Assembly (NCBI RefSeq): GCF_008000995.1
Contig: NZ_CP042828.1
Location: forward strand, 4,082,882 to 4,146,881
From: Ruania zhangjianzhongii
Lineage (GTDB): Bacteria; Actinomycetota; Actinomycetes; Actinomycetales; Beutenbergiaceae
DNA: 64,000 bases
Direction of reading: 5' to 3'
Shown here in pieces: positions 22,801 through 30,765 of the stretch (position 1 is the stretch's first letter; each line of letters opens with the position of its first letter). Below the pieces are notes generated by a model. That model was not told where the DNA came from, ran no database searches, and saw only the letters and a program-made list of their open reading frames with translations. A program made the translations under genes and the position numbers.

Positions 22801-23865
22801 GTGCACTTCACCGATCGGGTTGGTTTCCCAGTTGTACCACTTGTCCGAGCGGGTCCAGTTCAGCGGTAGCCCCTCGTTCGCCACGTGCTGACGGTCGACG
22901 ACGTTGACCGTCGCTTCCTGGACCGGGATCTCGACGTCGGGCGGCTCGATGGGCTCCTCGGGGACCACCAGCCAGTCGGCGAGCTGGGTGGAGGAGTCAC
23001 CGGCGTTCTCAGTGATCTCCAGCTGGAGGAACTGGTACGCCTCGGAGTTGTCGAGCTCGTACTCCTGGCGCTGGAAGCGCTCGTCGAACTCCTCACTGCG
23101 GGTGTCCAGCTCCGTCCAGGTCTCCCCGTCCGTGGAGCCACTGACCGTCCAGGTCTGCGGGTCGCGGCCGGGGAAGTCGTTCGCGGAGACCATCGCATAC
23201 TCGGAGATCACCACTGGCTCGGTCAGCTCATAGGTGATCGTCGCGGTCTCCTCGAAGGCGAGCCACTTGGTGTTCTCGTCACCGTCGGTGAGGTTGCGGG
23301 CGACTTCGCTCGGCGGGTTCTCGGCGCTCGCCACGACCTCGGTGACCAGGTTGGTACCCGCGGGGCGAGCACCGATGAGCTCGGTGAACCAGGTCGACTC
23401 CTGCTGCGCCTTCGCGGCGTCCCGGATGCCCAGGAAGCCGCCACCGTCGTTGATGTAGCCCTGCAGCGCCGCCTCTTGACCACCACTGAGTTCAGTGCCC
23501 TCGGCGGACAGGAAGACGACCCCGCGGTAGCCGTCCAGGTTCTCGTCGGTGAAGTCCGCGGGATCGGTCGAGGAGGTGACGGTGAAGCCCTGCTCCGCAC
23601 CGATCTCCTCGATGGTGCTGGCGGCCTCGAGGACCGGGTCCTCCTGCTCGGCCGGGTCGCCGTGGAAGACCAGGACGTTGATGTCACCCGGCGATTCCTG
23701 GGTGGTGTCCGCGGAGTCGTCATCCTCCCCGGATGGGTCCGCGAGGGCCGGTGACGCGCTCACACTCAGCATGAGGGCGGCACTGGCCATCAGGACACCG
23801 GCATGCTTGCGTCGGCGTCCTCGGCCAGCAGGTTTGCTGGCGGGTGCTCTTGAAGTCGTGCGCAC
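19897..23865 (-). CDS. Secreted ThuA / PQQ-type sugar dehydrogenase / PKD / FIMAH-like / DUF1080 fusion
   Basis: The 1322-residue exported protein (signal about 1-43 after RGRRRKHAG) has these parts in order. ThuA first half (58-170, INVLVFHGDPAEQ to GGFLGIRDAAKAQQ). A discoidin-like insert (172-310, NLTDGDENTKWLAFEE, SGSTDGETWTEL). ThuA second half (312-425, NVVDRQHVANEGLP, WCRDYDGGRSFYTGMGG). A six-bladed PQQ sugar-dehydrogenase propeller (430-945, IHSCCHAGGGMAFDDDGN, GVRNPSRIQIDPDT). A PKD domain (955-1025, AWEWDFGDGTTS). The FIMAH-like module (1028-1110). A C-terminal 3-keto-disaccharide hydrolase-like (DUF1080) domain. GTG at 23865 follows AAAGGAGGAGCA, which decides the start over an upstream ATG at 23889. 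Confidence 0.88.
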   Translation of the reverse strand: MRTTSRAPASKPAGRGRRRKHAGVLMASAALMLSVSASPALADPSGEDDDSADTTQESPGDINVLVFHGDPAEQEDPVLEAASTIEEIGAEQGFTVTSSTDPADFTDENLDGYRGVVFLSAEGTELSGGQEAALQGYINDGGGFLGIRDAAKAQQESTWFTELIGARPAGTNLVTEVVASAENPPSEVARNLTDGDENTKWLAFEETATITYELTEPVVISEYAMVSANDFPGRDPQTWTVSGSTDGETWTELDTRSEEFDERFQRQEYELDNSEAYQFLQLEITENAGDSSTQLADWLVVPEEPIEPPDVEIPVQEATVNVVDRQHVANEGLPLNWTRSDKWYNWETNPIGEVHTVAQVQEWDYDAGDNGNGAFHPISWCRDYDGGRSFYTGMGGTEESYGEEQFRSHLLGALQWTTGTVRADCQATIGSNYEIERLTATNAEGELDQIGEPHGLTVADDGTVFYIGRGACATGPIPSWDDENVGLGCGTIHQWDPENGEVTLLTVLDVFGNRGSGGELVKTEEGLLGIEPSPNFAENNWLYVYWMPYDSIDTEDRTGMRTISRFTYDRENQTIDQDTRVDLLDWQTQIHSCCHAGGGMAFDDDGNLYVSTGDNNSSQGSDGYSGNNWTEEYAGISFQDARRTSGNTNNLNGKILRIHPEEDGTYTIPEGNLFTGEEGGGDLARPEIYVMGVRNPSRIQIDPDTDWLTAAWVGPDAYLPDPELGPAKYETATIITSAGNQGWPYCMGNQQPYRDRSNEDATVLTDWYDCDDLQNNSPRNTGLVDIPDARDNMIWYAPSGGGPVFPLDENGIPSYMEEEATYTQPYLQGGGQAVMSGPTYRMSQVNADSDVAWPSYWEGKWLLGDQTSATNRTAITVDPDTVDEQGAPAFAEDLRQIIRSGGGDNELQSWMDAEFGPDGALYMLDYGSGFFTLHENQKLIRISYTGGPATPVPTASAASIQSSPLTVQFTGSDSGGVAWEWDFGDGTTSTEADPQHTYTRVDEYTATLTVTYADGTEETIETSATIECAVPDSRETVWIGDEDSGVANQDLGGCTIADLINDEGEWDNHGAFIRHVNDVIDQLRENDVLAGRDAGRLSNAATRSDVGNADDSGYRWLFDGTAESLEGWRQAPGGHFDLLPGGSLASQGGLGMLWYEAEEFEDYSLRLQFRDVSEGDHYANSGVLVRFPDPTAEEQPECGQGQSEAWVAISCGHEIQIYDGPSGEPQKTGSVYNFDPVSLEDAGATDRGEWNDYEIRVVGQHYTILRNGEVINEFENTPGQESSRDGDPPTDLRQFASGFIGLQNHGDSDLMEFRNIRVQDLS

Positions 23866-23920
23866 TGCTCCTCCTTTGGAGTACGTCATTCACCGGCCGG
23901 ATACCGGAGACCGAGCTGGT

Positions 23921-24937
23921 TTAGCTGCTGTGGCCTCCTTCGTGCTGATGGAACCGATCGATCGCAGCCTGGGCGCCGTCGGGCATGGACCCGTCCTCGT
24001 TGCGGACGAGGAAGACTCCGGCCATCCCGCCATCGGAGTGGAACTGGACGTGGCAGTGGTACATCCACGCCCCAGGGCCGACGTCCTCACCGGCCACGAC
24101 CTGGAATCCGAAGGAGGAGCCGGGATTGAGATCCCGGTTGTCGATGACCTCGCTGGAGTCGAGCGACCCCTGCAGGTAGCCGGTGCGGGTGTTCGCCCAG
24201 CGGTGGGCGTGCAGGTGGAACGTATGGAACAAGTCCCCGTGCCCGATACAGATGAACTCGACCGTCTCGCCGAGCCGCGCCTCGAACATCGGGGTGTCGG
24301 GCGCGGTCTTGTTGTTGATCAGCATGCCGTTGAACACCACGGTGAACTGGTGGTCCGGCAGGACGTCCCCGCGGCGGCGCACGATCAGCGCGCCGTACAG
24401 ACCGGCAATCAGGCCACCGCTCCCGTGCGCGCCTCCCATGGCGTGATCGTGATAGTGCCAGTAGCCCGCACTGCCTGGTCGGCTCCGCCGGCCCAAGGAC
24501 TTCTCGTGGGTGGTCCGCCAGATGTAGGTACGGGTCTGCCCGGGATCGTTGAAGGAGTCGTTGAACGGGGAGCCGTCGGACTCGGTGTCGTACAGCACGC
24601 CGTGGGGGTGGATGGACAGCCGCTGTTCGGTGGTGTTGACCAGGGTGATCTCCATGGTGTCCCCCTCGTACATCTCGAGGACGGGACCGGGGATCGTCGC
24701 CTCACCTGGGGCCAGTCCGTAGCCCACCTGGCCACCGCCCAGGTCCTCGGCGTACATGGTGATGCGGTGGGTCTCCCCTTCGGAGGTGTCGTCCTCGTCG
24801 CCTGGTGCAGCGGTGGCCGGGGTGCCGAACGCCGCCACAGCGGCCGGGGTCAGGATCGCCGTGGCCGCGCCTGCCAACACCGCGCGTCGCTGCAGCCCGT
24901 GTTCCCGTGGACCGGTTCTCGTGCTGTTCTCGGTCAT
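23921..24937 (-). CDS. Two-domain multicopper oxidase (small laccase-like), Tat-exported
   Basis: A 338-residue protein whose N-terminus carries a twin-arginine signal (LQRRAVLAGAATAI). Two cupredoxin domains contain all four copper motifs: SIHPHGV, YWHYHDHAMG, FHTFHLHAHRW and MYHCHVQFHSDGGMAG. The type 2/3 trinuclear centre and a type 1 site are therefore complete. Such enzymes oxidise phenols, metal ions or protein partners and reduce O2 to water; two-domain forms act as trimers. ATG at 24937 follows GGAGGGAGACGC. It is first in a three-gene strand-aligned cluster, 55 bp ahead of the ThuA/PQQ gene. Confidence 0.92.
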   Translation of the reverse strand: MTENSTRTGPREHGLQRRAVLAGAATAILTPAAVAAFGTPATAAPGDEDDTSEGETHRITMYAEDLGGGQVGYGLAPGEATIPGPVLEMYEGDTMEITLVNTTEQRLSIHPHGVLYDTESDGSPFNDSFNDPGQTRTYIWRTTHEKSLGRRSRPGSAGYWHYHDHAMGGAHGSGGLIAGLYGALIVRRRGDVLPDHQFTVVFNGMLINNKTAPDTPMFEARLGETVEFICIGHGDLFHTFHLHAHRWANTRTGYLQGSLDSSEVIDNRDLNPGSSFGFQVVAGEDVGPGAWMYHCHVQFHSDGGMAGVFLVRNEDGSMPDGAQAAIDRFHQHEGGHSS

Positions 24938-25440
24938 GCGTCTCCCTCCGGCTGGCGCCAGAATTCCCTCCCACACCCGCCCACTCAGTGACGGGCGCCG
25001 TGGCCGACACGGATCGCGAGCTCCTCAACCCTCCCCGGGTGCGTCACTGCGTGCATATGAGGGGCTCGCCAATTGCGTGTCAGCGTAAACGACCTTCTGG
25101 ATGTCGTCAACCAAAACCACTACCCCCAGCGCGATCTTCTGTACGCTATCTTCATGAAGGGGTTGCTGTTTGCCCGCTGAAGCGCTTGACTCTCTTCCGG
25201 GGTTTCCCTGACATAGATGTCCTCCACAAGGAAGTTGTGGCACATGAGATACGGAACGTTACGGACGCGACGCGCTGCGCCTCAGCGGTGCAGCCACGCG
25301 GCCGGAGCAGTTCTCATCCGGACGTCGATCCAGGTCCGCGGACACGGAGAGTTCGCGGCAGCACCCCGCTGTCCCACCACCCAGCACGTGAGCCGTCGAA
25401 GCGGCGTGCCCGGGTACCGCACCACACACAAGGAGAAGCG
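24938..25440. other. Divergent regulatory region between multicopper oxidase and nested-strand protein genes
   Basis: The 503 bp hold no gene I can support. The minus-strand side has a good promoter (separate entry). For the plus-strand gene, TTGACT at 25186-25191 is a possible -35 but no clean -10 follows at 17 bp. A small stem (CCACAA/TTGTGG, 25222-25238) lies in its leader, and AAGGAGAAGCG at 25429-25440 is its ribosome site. Confidence 0.4.
25082..25110 (-). promoter_or_regulatory. Promoter of the multicopper oxidase / PQQ cluster
   Basis: On the minus strand TTGACG (complement of 25105-25110) and TACGCT (complement of 25082-25087) are 17 bp apart. The leader to the oxidase ATG would be about 140 nt. 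Confidence 0.55.
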
Positions 25441-26418
25441 ATGAAGAAGAGACTGTCCAGTGCTCTGATCGGCGGGCTGGTGCTCGCCGGGTTCGCCGGG
25501 TTCGGATCCGCCCCTGCCCAGGCCGCACTGACCACTCACTGCGTCGGTGAGGGCGGCGAGGTCACGGTCCCGGGCGATCTCGTCGTCCCCCAGGGCGAGG
25601 CCTGCTCCCTGGAGAACACCACGATCAACGGCAACGTGCGCGTGTCTGCCGGTGCCGACCTCGTGGGTGAGGGCGTCACCGTCAACGGGAACATCGTCAT
25701 TCGCGATGACGCCTACCTCGACCTGGCCGAGTCCACAGTGGACGGCAACGTCGTCAACCGCGGCTCGTTCGGGGTCTACCTGGAGGGCACCGACGTCAAT
25801 GCCTACACCACCCAGGGCACCGCCAATCCCGAGTCCTTCCTGTGGACGGACGGGGCGAACTTCAACGCTCGGGTCGCCGCCACGGGTGGCTCGTTCCTGC
25901 TGGAGAGCTCGTTCGTCGAGGGTCTCGTCCAGACCACCGACACCCAGTACACCGACATCGTCGACTCCGTCGTCGGCGGCACCCTGACCGTGACCAGCGC
26001 CGAGTTCGGTGCGATGGTCTGCGGCAGCGAGGTTGACGGCCACGCGACGTTCGCCAGTGTCGGGGTGGCGGTCCAGCTCGGCGCCAGTGGCGCACTCGCC
26101 GACTGTGCGCAGGGCCCGAGCGTCTGGGGAGGGAACCTCCTGGTCTCCGGCACGACCGGCACGGTCGAGGTCTCGGACAACATCATCCGGGGCAACCTGG
26201 CCGGCACCGGCAACGACTCGGTCGCCGCCAGCGACAACCGGGTCCGCGGTGACCTCGAGGGTCAGTTCGCCGAGCAGGAGGAGCAGTCCCTCATGCAGAT
26301 GCAGCGTGAGGCGCCGGCCGAGGCCGACGCCGGGCGGGAGCTGCTCGAGGAGCTGCGTAGCGACCGGCTCGGTGACGCCGAGGAGCTCGCCGACGCTGCC
26401 GGACCGGCCAACCTCTGA
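25441..26418 (+). CDS. Exported beta-solenoid-like protein of unknown function
   Basis: A 325-residue protein with a clear Sec signal (MKKRLSSALIGGLVLAGFAGFGSAPAQAA). The mature part consists of short strands of the pattern TTINGNVRV, GVTVNGNIVI, STVDGNVVN, NIIRGNLAG and NRVRGDLEG, like bactofilin or 'polymer-forming' right-handed solenoids. It ends in an acidic helical tail (QFAEQEEQSLMQMQREAPAEADAG). There are two conserved-looking Cys pairs. It has no catalytic motif and no LPXTG anchor. I do not recognise a named family. It is divergent from the multicopper oxidase cluster and may share its regulation. Confidence 0.75.
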   Translation: MKKRLSSALIGGLVLAGFAGFGSAPAQAALTTHCVGEGGEVTVPGDLVVPQGEACSLENTTINGNVRVSAGADLVGEGVTVNGNIVIRDDAYLDLAESTVDGNVVNRGSFGVYLEGTDVNAYTTQGTANPESFLWTDGANFNARVAATGGSFLLESSFVEGLVQTTDTQYTDIVDSVVGGTLTVTSAEFGAMVCGSEVDGHATFASVGVAVQLGASGALADCAQGPSVWGGNLLVSGTTGTVEVSDNIIRGNLAGTGNDSVAASDNRVRGDLEGQFAEQEEQSLMQMQREAPAEADAGRELLEELRSDRLGDAEELADAAGPANL

Positions 26419-26432
26419 CCCCAGCGACGCAC

Positions 26433-26469
26433 GCGGGCCTGCACCGTCGCACAGGCGGTGCAGGCCCGC
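26433..26469 (+). terminator. Stem-loop terminator
   Basis: GCGGGCCTGCACCG (26433-26446) pairs perfectly with 26456-26469 around a 9-nt loop, 14 bp after the stop of the solenoid-like protein gene. Confidence 0.85.
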
Positions 26470-26542
26470 GGGTCGAACGCTCCCGACAGCTCGGCACACA
26501 GCCCAGCACACCCCCAGGCTTGCCCACGCCCGGCCCAGCCAG

Positions 26543-26569
26543 CCACTGAGCCGCGCGGCGGTTCAGTGG
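26543..26569 (-). terminator. Stem-loop overlapping the gluconokinase stop
   Basis: CCACTGAGCCGC (26543-26554) pairs with 26558-26569 with one G-T pair and a 3-nt loop. It begins within the final codons of gluconokinase and is the probable terminator for the minus-strand transcript. Confidence 0.55.
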
Positions 26570-27069
26570 CTGCGCAGCCAGGCCACCGCCTGGCGGGTGA
26601 GCTCATCTGGCGCCTGGGCCACGTCCAGCACCAGCCCGGACTCATCGGCCTCGAGCGGTTCGAGCGTCGCGATCTGGGAGTCCAGCAGGGTGACCGGCAT
26701 GTAGTGACCCTCCCGGGCGCCCATCCGCCGCCGGATCACCTCGGCGGAGCCGTCCACCAGGATGAAGTCCACCGACGGCGGCCCGGCCCGGAGCACGTCC
26801 CGGTAGCTGCGCCGCAGCGCGGAACAGGCCATCACCGTGGAGACTCCCTCGGCGGCCCGCGTGCTCATCCAGGTGGCGAGCTCGGCCAGCCACGGCCACC
26901 GGTCGGAGTCGGTGAGCGGCTCCCCTGCGGCCATCTTGGTCACGTTCGACTCGGGGTGGTACTCGTCCGCCTCGGCGAAGGTGAAGTCCGTGGCTACGGC
27001 GATCCCGCTGGCCACAGTGGTCTTGCCCGACCCGGACACCCCCATCACCACCACATGCTGGGTGTTCAC
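26563..27069 (-). CDS. gntK: Gluconokinase
   Basis: The 168-residue P-loop kinase is full length for the thermoresistant gluconokinase family: VVMGVSGSGKTTVA (Walker A, residues 8-21), ADEYHPESNVTKMAAGEPLTD (substrate-binding segment) and CSALRRSYRDVLR. It phosphorylates D-gluconate to 6-phosphogluconate in the cytosol, feeding the pentose phosphate pathway. GTG at 27069 begins MNTQHVVV. It lies 21 bp downstream of the GH3 gene on the same strand. A gluconate source could be oxidation of glucose by the secreted PQQ protein nearby, which is speculative. Confidence 0.93.
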   Translation of the reverse strand: MNTQHVVVMGVSGSGKTTVASGIAVATDFTFAEADEYHPESNVTKMAAGEPLTDSDRWPWLAELATWMSTRAAEGVSTVMACSALRRSYRDVLRAGPPSVDFILVDGSAEVIRRRMGAREGHYMPVTLLDSQIATLEPLEADESGLVLDVAQAPDELTRQAVAWLRSH

Positions 27070-27090
27070 GCTGGACTCCTTCCCTCGTTC

Positions 27091-28803
27091 TCAGCAGCTC
27101 GAGGCGGGTAGCCCGCGAACCTGCACCGGCAGCGTACCTGGGGCATCGGCCTCACCGGTGAGCACGTCCACCGCCGCTTCGAAAGTGCCGGCCGTGTGCC
27201 CGAAAGCCGCCAGCTGCACCGGGTTTCCGGCACCGCGCAGCAGCCAGGGGCCGTCCAGGGCGATGGCCACGTCCGAACCGGTCTCCGGAGTCTCGGCGGT
27301 GACCAGCCGGATGTCGCTGTCCGCGTCCTCCTCCAACGGCACCACCTCCAGCCCACCGGCCTCGGCCGCCGCGACGAACGCGTCCCAGTCCTGCGTGGAC
27401 CCGCCGCGCACGTGCACCCGCGGCCCGGCCAGTACTCCCCCGCACTCCCCGGCCACCTGGGTGATCGCAGCCCGGCTCAGCGCCAGCGAGGCGGCGGCGC
27501 CGAAGCTGGACTCGTCCGGGTCGACCGGGCCGGTCGCCTCACCGGCCTGCGCCTGCCACCGCATCATCGCGATCACCCGGCCGGCCGCCTCATCCACCCG
27601 GTCGCGGTCCAGGCTGCCGTCCTCAAGCGCATCGACGATCCCCTGGTGAGCGGCGCCGACGTCGGTAGGCCCGAGCAGCAGATCGGCACCGGCGTCCAGA
27701 GCCATCACGGCGATCTCGTCCGGGCCGTAGCTGTTCGTCAGCGCCCCCATGTCCAGGCCGTCGGTGATCGCGACCCCGGTGAAGCCGAGGTCCTCGCGCA
27801 GATGCTGGTAGGCGGCCGGTGAGAGCGAGGCGGGCAGGTCCTCATCCCAGGCGTCGACGGCGATGTGCCCCATCATCACCGTGGCGGCACCGGCGTCGAT
27901 ACCGGCCTGGAACGGCACCAAATCACGGCGGGTGAGCTCTCGGGCACTGGCGGTCTGCTCCGGCAGGCTCTCGTGCGAGTCGACAGTGAGCGATCCGTGC
28001 CCGGGGAAGTGTTTCAGGCTGGAGATCACGCCGCCGTCGGTGAAGCCGTCGACGGCGGCGCTCACCGTGGCAGCGACCCGTTCCGGGTCGTCCCCGGCGG
28101 AGCGGGTACCGATCGCGGCGTCGTCGGCGCCGATGGTCACATCCGCCACCGGGGCGAAGTCGAAGTTCAGCCCGCTGGCGCGCAGCTCGATCGCCATCGC
28201 CTGGGCGGCATCATGGGTCACCTCGGCGTCGTTCGCGGCACCGGCCGCCATGAAGTCCGGGAACGAGGTCCACGGTCCGGTCTCTGCACTCAGGCGTTGC
28301 ACCAGCCCGCCCTCGTTGTCGACGGCGAAGATCGCCGGCCAGGACCGGTCCAGCTCTGACTGGGCTGCTTGGATCGCCTCCGAGGTGGCCACCACCTGGT
28401 CCAGTGAGCCGACGTTCTCGCCGAAGAGCACGAGTCCGCCCAGGTGGTACTGGCTGAGCTGGTCGGCGGCGGCCGCCGGGTCGGTGCCCGGGTAGCGGGC
28501 CAGGATCACCTGACCTGCCACCTGCTCCGGGCTCATCGCCGACGCTGTCGCGATCGCGGCCTCCACCTCGGCCTCGGTGGGGCCCCAGGGCAGCGGTTGC
28601 GCTGTTGCGCTCTCCGACGGTGACTGCGAGGGGTCGGTGGTCTCCTCGGGCGGTGTGGTCGGCGGCTCCGCTGGCCCGGTGGGCGTGCAGGCGGCGAGCG
28701 CGAAAGCCGCCAGCACCAACGCCACCAGTGCGCGCAGCCCCCACCCCGCACCACGCCCACCGCGCACCCCGCGCCCCACGCGCACCCCGCCTTTCTCCGT
28801 CAT
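27091..28803 (-). CDS. Glycoside hydrolase family 3 lipoprotein, beta-N-acetylhexosaminidase-like
   Basis: The 570-residue protein has a lipoprotein signal with lipobox ALAAC (Cys39) and a Ser/Thr/Pro/Glu-rich linker. The GH3 barrel follows with NagZ hallmarks: [27 protein letters not shown] (the His-containing loop that supplies the acid/base in NagZ) and [13 protein letters not shown] (nucleophile Asp). A C-terminal alpha/beta domain follows. It probably trims N-acetylglucosamine from peptidoglycan fragments outside the membrane. Its ATG overlaps the tsaD stop (ATGA), so it is translationally coupled to the t6A operon. Confidence 0.9.
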   Translation of the reverse strand: MTEKGGVRVGRGVRGGRGAGWGLRALVALVLAAFALAACTPTGPAEPPTTPPEETTDPSQSPSESATAQPLPWGPTEAEVEAAIATASAMSPEQVAGQVILARYPGTDPAAAADQLSQYHLGGLVLFGENVGSLDQVVATSEAIQAAQSELDRSWPAIFAVDNEGGLVQRLSAETGPWTSFPDFMAAGAANDAEVTHDAAQAMAIELRASGLNFDFAPVADVTIGADDAAIGTRSAGDDPERVAATVSAAVDGFTDGGVISSLKHFPGHGSLTVDSHESLPEQTASARELTRRDLVPFQAGIDAGAATVMMGHIAVDAWDEDLPASLSPAAYQHLREDLGFTGVAITDGLDMGALTNSYGPDEIAVMALDAGADLLLGPTDVGAAHQGIVDALEDGSLDRDRVDEAAGRVIAMMRWQAQAGEATGPVDPDESSFGAAASLALSRAAITQVAGECGGVLAGPRVHVRGGSTQDWDAFVAAAEAGGLEVVPLEEDADSDIRLVTAETPETGSDVAIALDGPWLLRGAGNPVQLAAFGHTAGTFEAAVDVLTGEADAPGTLPVQVRGLPASSC

Positions 28804-29864
28804 GAGGCGGCGAGGACCTGGGTGAGCGGCATCCCGGAATCGATGGTGATGTCCAGGTCCGACGGCGGCAGGCCGGCGGCCACCACGGCCGAGCCGAGCG
28901 CTGCGATCATTGCCCCATTGTCTGTGCAGTAGCGGATCGGTGGGATCCGCACGGTGATCCCGGCGTCGGCGAACCGTTCGGCGGCCAGCTCGCGCAGCCG
29001 GCTGTTCGCGGAGAACCCGCCGCCGATCACCACCGTGTCCACTCCGCGGCTGGTGGCCGCGGTCAGCGTCTTGGTCACCAGCACGTCGGCCACGGCTTCG
29101 GAGAACGAGGCGGCGATATCGGCTGCCGGCACGTCCTGGCCGGCGTCCTCGAACCCCTCCACCACCCGGGCCACGGCGGTCTTCAGTCCGGAGAAGGAGA
29201 AGTCGTAGGCGTGCCGGGCCAGGTCCCGGCTACGGCTGAGGCCGCGGGGGAAGGCGAAGGCTGCCGGGTCTCCGGTCTGCGCGAGCCGGTCCACGTGCGG
29301 TCCGCCCGGATAGGGCAGGTCGAGCAGGCGTCCGACCTTGTCAAAGGCCTCGCCAGCGGCGTCGTCAAGAGTCTGGCCGAGCTCGGTGACGTCGGTGGCG
29401 ATGTCCCGCACGTGCAGCAGGCTGGAGTGGCCACCAGAGACCACCAGCGCGAGGAACTCCTCCGGGAACGCACCGTCCACCAACGCATCCACCGCCACAT
29501 GCCCGAGGATGTGGTTCACCCCGTACAGCGGCACCCCGAGGGCGAGGGCGAGCGCCTTGGCGGCCCCTACCCCCACCGTCAGCGATCCGACCAGCCCGGG
29601 ACCGGAAGTCACTGCGACGGCGTCGACGTCCGCCAGGGTGATCCCGGCTCGCGCAGTGGCAGCCGACAACGTGGGCCCGAACGCCTCCAGATGGGCTCGG
29701 CTGGCCACCTCGGGGACGATGCCACCGAACCGGGAGTGCTCATCCATCGACGAGGCGGTGACGTCCACCAGCAGCTCGTTCCCGCGCACCAGCGCGATCC
29801 CGGTCTCGTCACACGAGGTCTCGATGCCCAGCACCAACGGAGAAGGGTCGGACTCGAGCGCCAT
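28800..29864 (-). CDS. tsaD: tRNA N6-threonylcarbamoyladenosine transferase TsaD
   Basis: The 354-residue product transfers the threonylcarbamoyl group to A37 of ANN-decoding tRNAs, working with TsaB and TsaE. Visible motifs are [16 protein letters not shown] at the N-terminus, the metal motif [12 protein letters not shown] (HxxxH) near residue 110, and FSGLKTAV and [11 protein letters not shown] of the ASKHA fold. The ATG at 29864 gives [20 protein letters not shown]. It sits 10 bp after the sulfurtransferase gene and overlaps the GH3 gene by 4 bp. Confidence 0.97.
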   Translation of the reverse strand: MALESDPSPLVLGIETSCDETGIALVRGNELLVDVTASSMDEHSRFGGIVPEVASRAHLEAFGPTLSAATARAGITLADVDAVAVTSGPGLVGSLTVGVGAAKALALALGVPLYGVNHILGHVAVDALVDGAFPEEFLALVVSGGHSSLLHVRDIATDVTELGQTLDDAAGEAFDKVGRLLDLPYPGGPHVDRLAQTGDPAAFAFPRGLSRSRDLARHAYDFSFSGLKTAVARVVEGFEDAGQDVPAADIAASFSEAVADVLVTKTLTAATSRGVDTVVIGGGFSANSRLRELAAERFADAGITVRIPPIRYCTDNGAMIAALGSAVVAAGLPPSDLDITIDSGMPLTQVLAAS

Positions 29865-29874
29865 AGGCACCAGC

Positions 29875-30759
29875 CTACGCCGGTTCGCTGGGGCCCGAGC
29901 CTGGCGTCTCCAGGCCGGTCGCCACCGGGCGAGCAGCATCGGCGGCCCACTGGGAGAAGGAGCCGGCGTAGAGCCGAGCATGCACCCCGATGCTCTCCAG
30001 CGCGGCCACCTCGTGTGCCGCAGTGACCCCGGACCCGCAGTAGACCACGACGTCTGAGTCGGCGGCCACACCCATCTGCGCATACTGCTGACGCAGTTCG
30101 TCAGTGGACCGGAACCGGGCCGCCTCGTCCAGGTTCTCGCTGGTCGGGGCGCTGCGGGCACCGGGGATGTGCCCGGCGCGCACGTCCACCGGTTCGTTGT
30201 CACCGGTGTACCGCTCCGGGGCGCGGGCATCCAGCAGTACCCCGGCCTGCCCCACCCGAGCGGCCTCGTCCGCATCGGCCACCGGCATCTGACCATCGAC
30301 CAGAGTCACATTCCCGGGTGCGACCGCGACGTCACCGTCCTCGAGGATGCCGCCCAGTTCGCTCCAGCCGGCCAGACCGCCGTCGAGGATACGGACATCG
30401 GCCACACCGCCCCAGCGCAGCAGCCACCACGCGCGGGCGGCAGAGGTGCCGCCGGCGTCGTCATAGACCACCACCGTGTCGCCGTCGTCGACGCCCCAGC
30501 CGCGAGCGGCCTGCTGCAACCGGGGCAGGTCCGGGAGCGGGTGCCGGCCGGCCTCCGGGGTAGCCGGGGAAGCCAGGTCGGCATCCAGGTCCACGAACTG
30601 GGCCCCGGGGATGTGCCCGGCCACGTAGTACTTGTGCCCGTTCGGTTCCGCCAGGGACCAGCGCACGTCGAGCAGCACCACCCGGTCCCCTCGTGCCATC
30701 AGGTCCTGCAGCTGAGCCGGGCTGATCAGGACGGCCGCTCGGGAGTCCTCAGTGTCCAC
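29875..30759 (-). CDS. Two-domain rhodanese-type sulfurtransferase
   Basis: A 294-residue cytosolic protein with tandem rhodanese domains. The N-terminal domain ([31 protein letters not shown]) is inactive, as usual. The C-terminal domain carries the active-site loop [10 protein letters not shown] with the persulfide-forming Cys and [19 protein letters not shown] is typical of 3-mercaptopyruvate sulfurtransferases (SseA-like) and thiosulfate sulfurtransferases alike. It is inserted between rimI and tsaD in an otherwise standard t6A operon. The GTG start is 6 bp downstream of the rimI stop. Confidence 0.93.
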   Translation of the reverse strand: MDTEDSRAAVLISPAQLQDLMARGDRVVLLDVRWSLAEPNGHKYYVAGHIPGAQFVDLDADLASPATPEAGRHPLPDLPRLQQAARGWGVDDGDTVVVYDDAGGTSAARAWWLLRWGGVADVRILDGGLAGWSELGGILEDGDVAVAPGNVTLVDGQMPVADADEAARVGQAGVLLDARAPERYTGDNEPVDVRAGHIPGARSAPTSENLDEAARFRSTDELRQQYAQMGVAADSDVVVYCGSGVTAAHEVAALESIGVHARLYAGSFSQWAADAARPVATGLETPGSGPSEPA

Positions 30760-30765
30760 CAGTTC

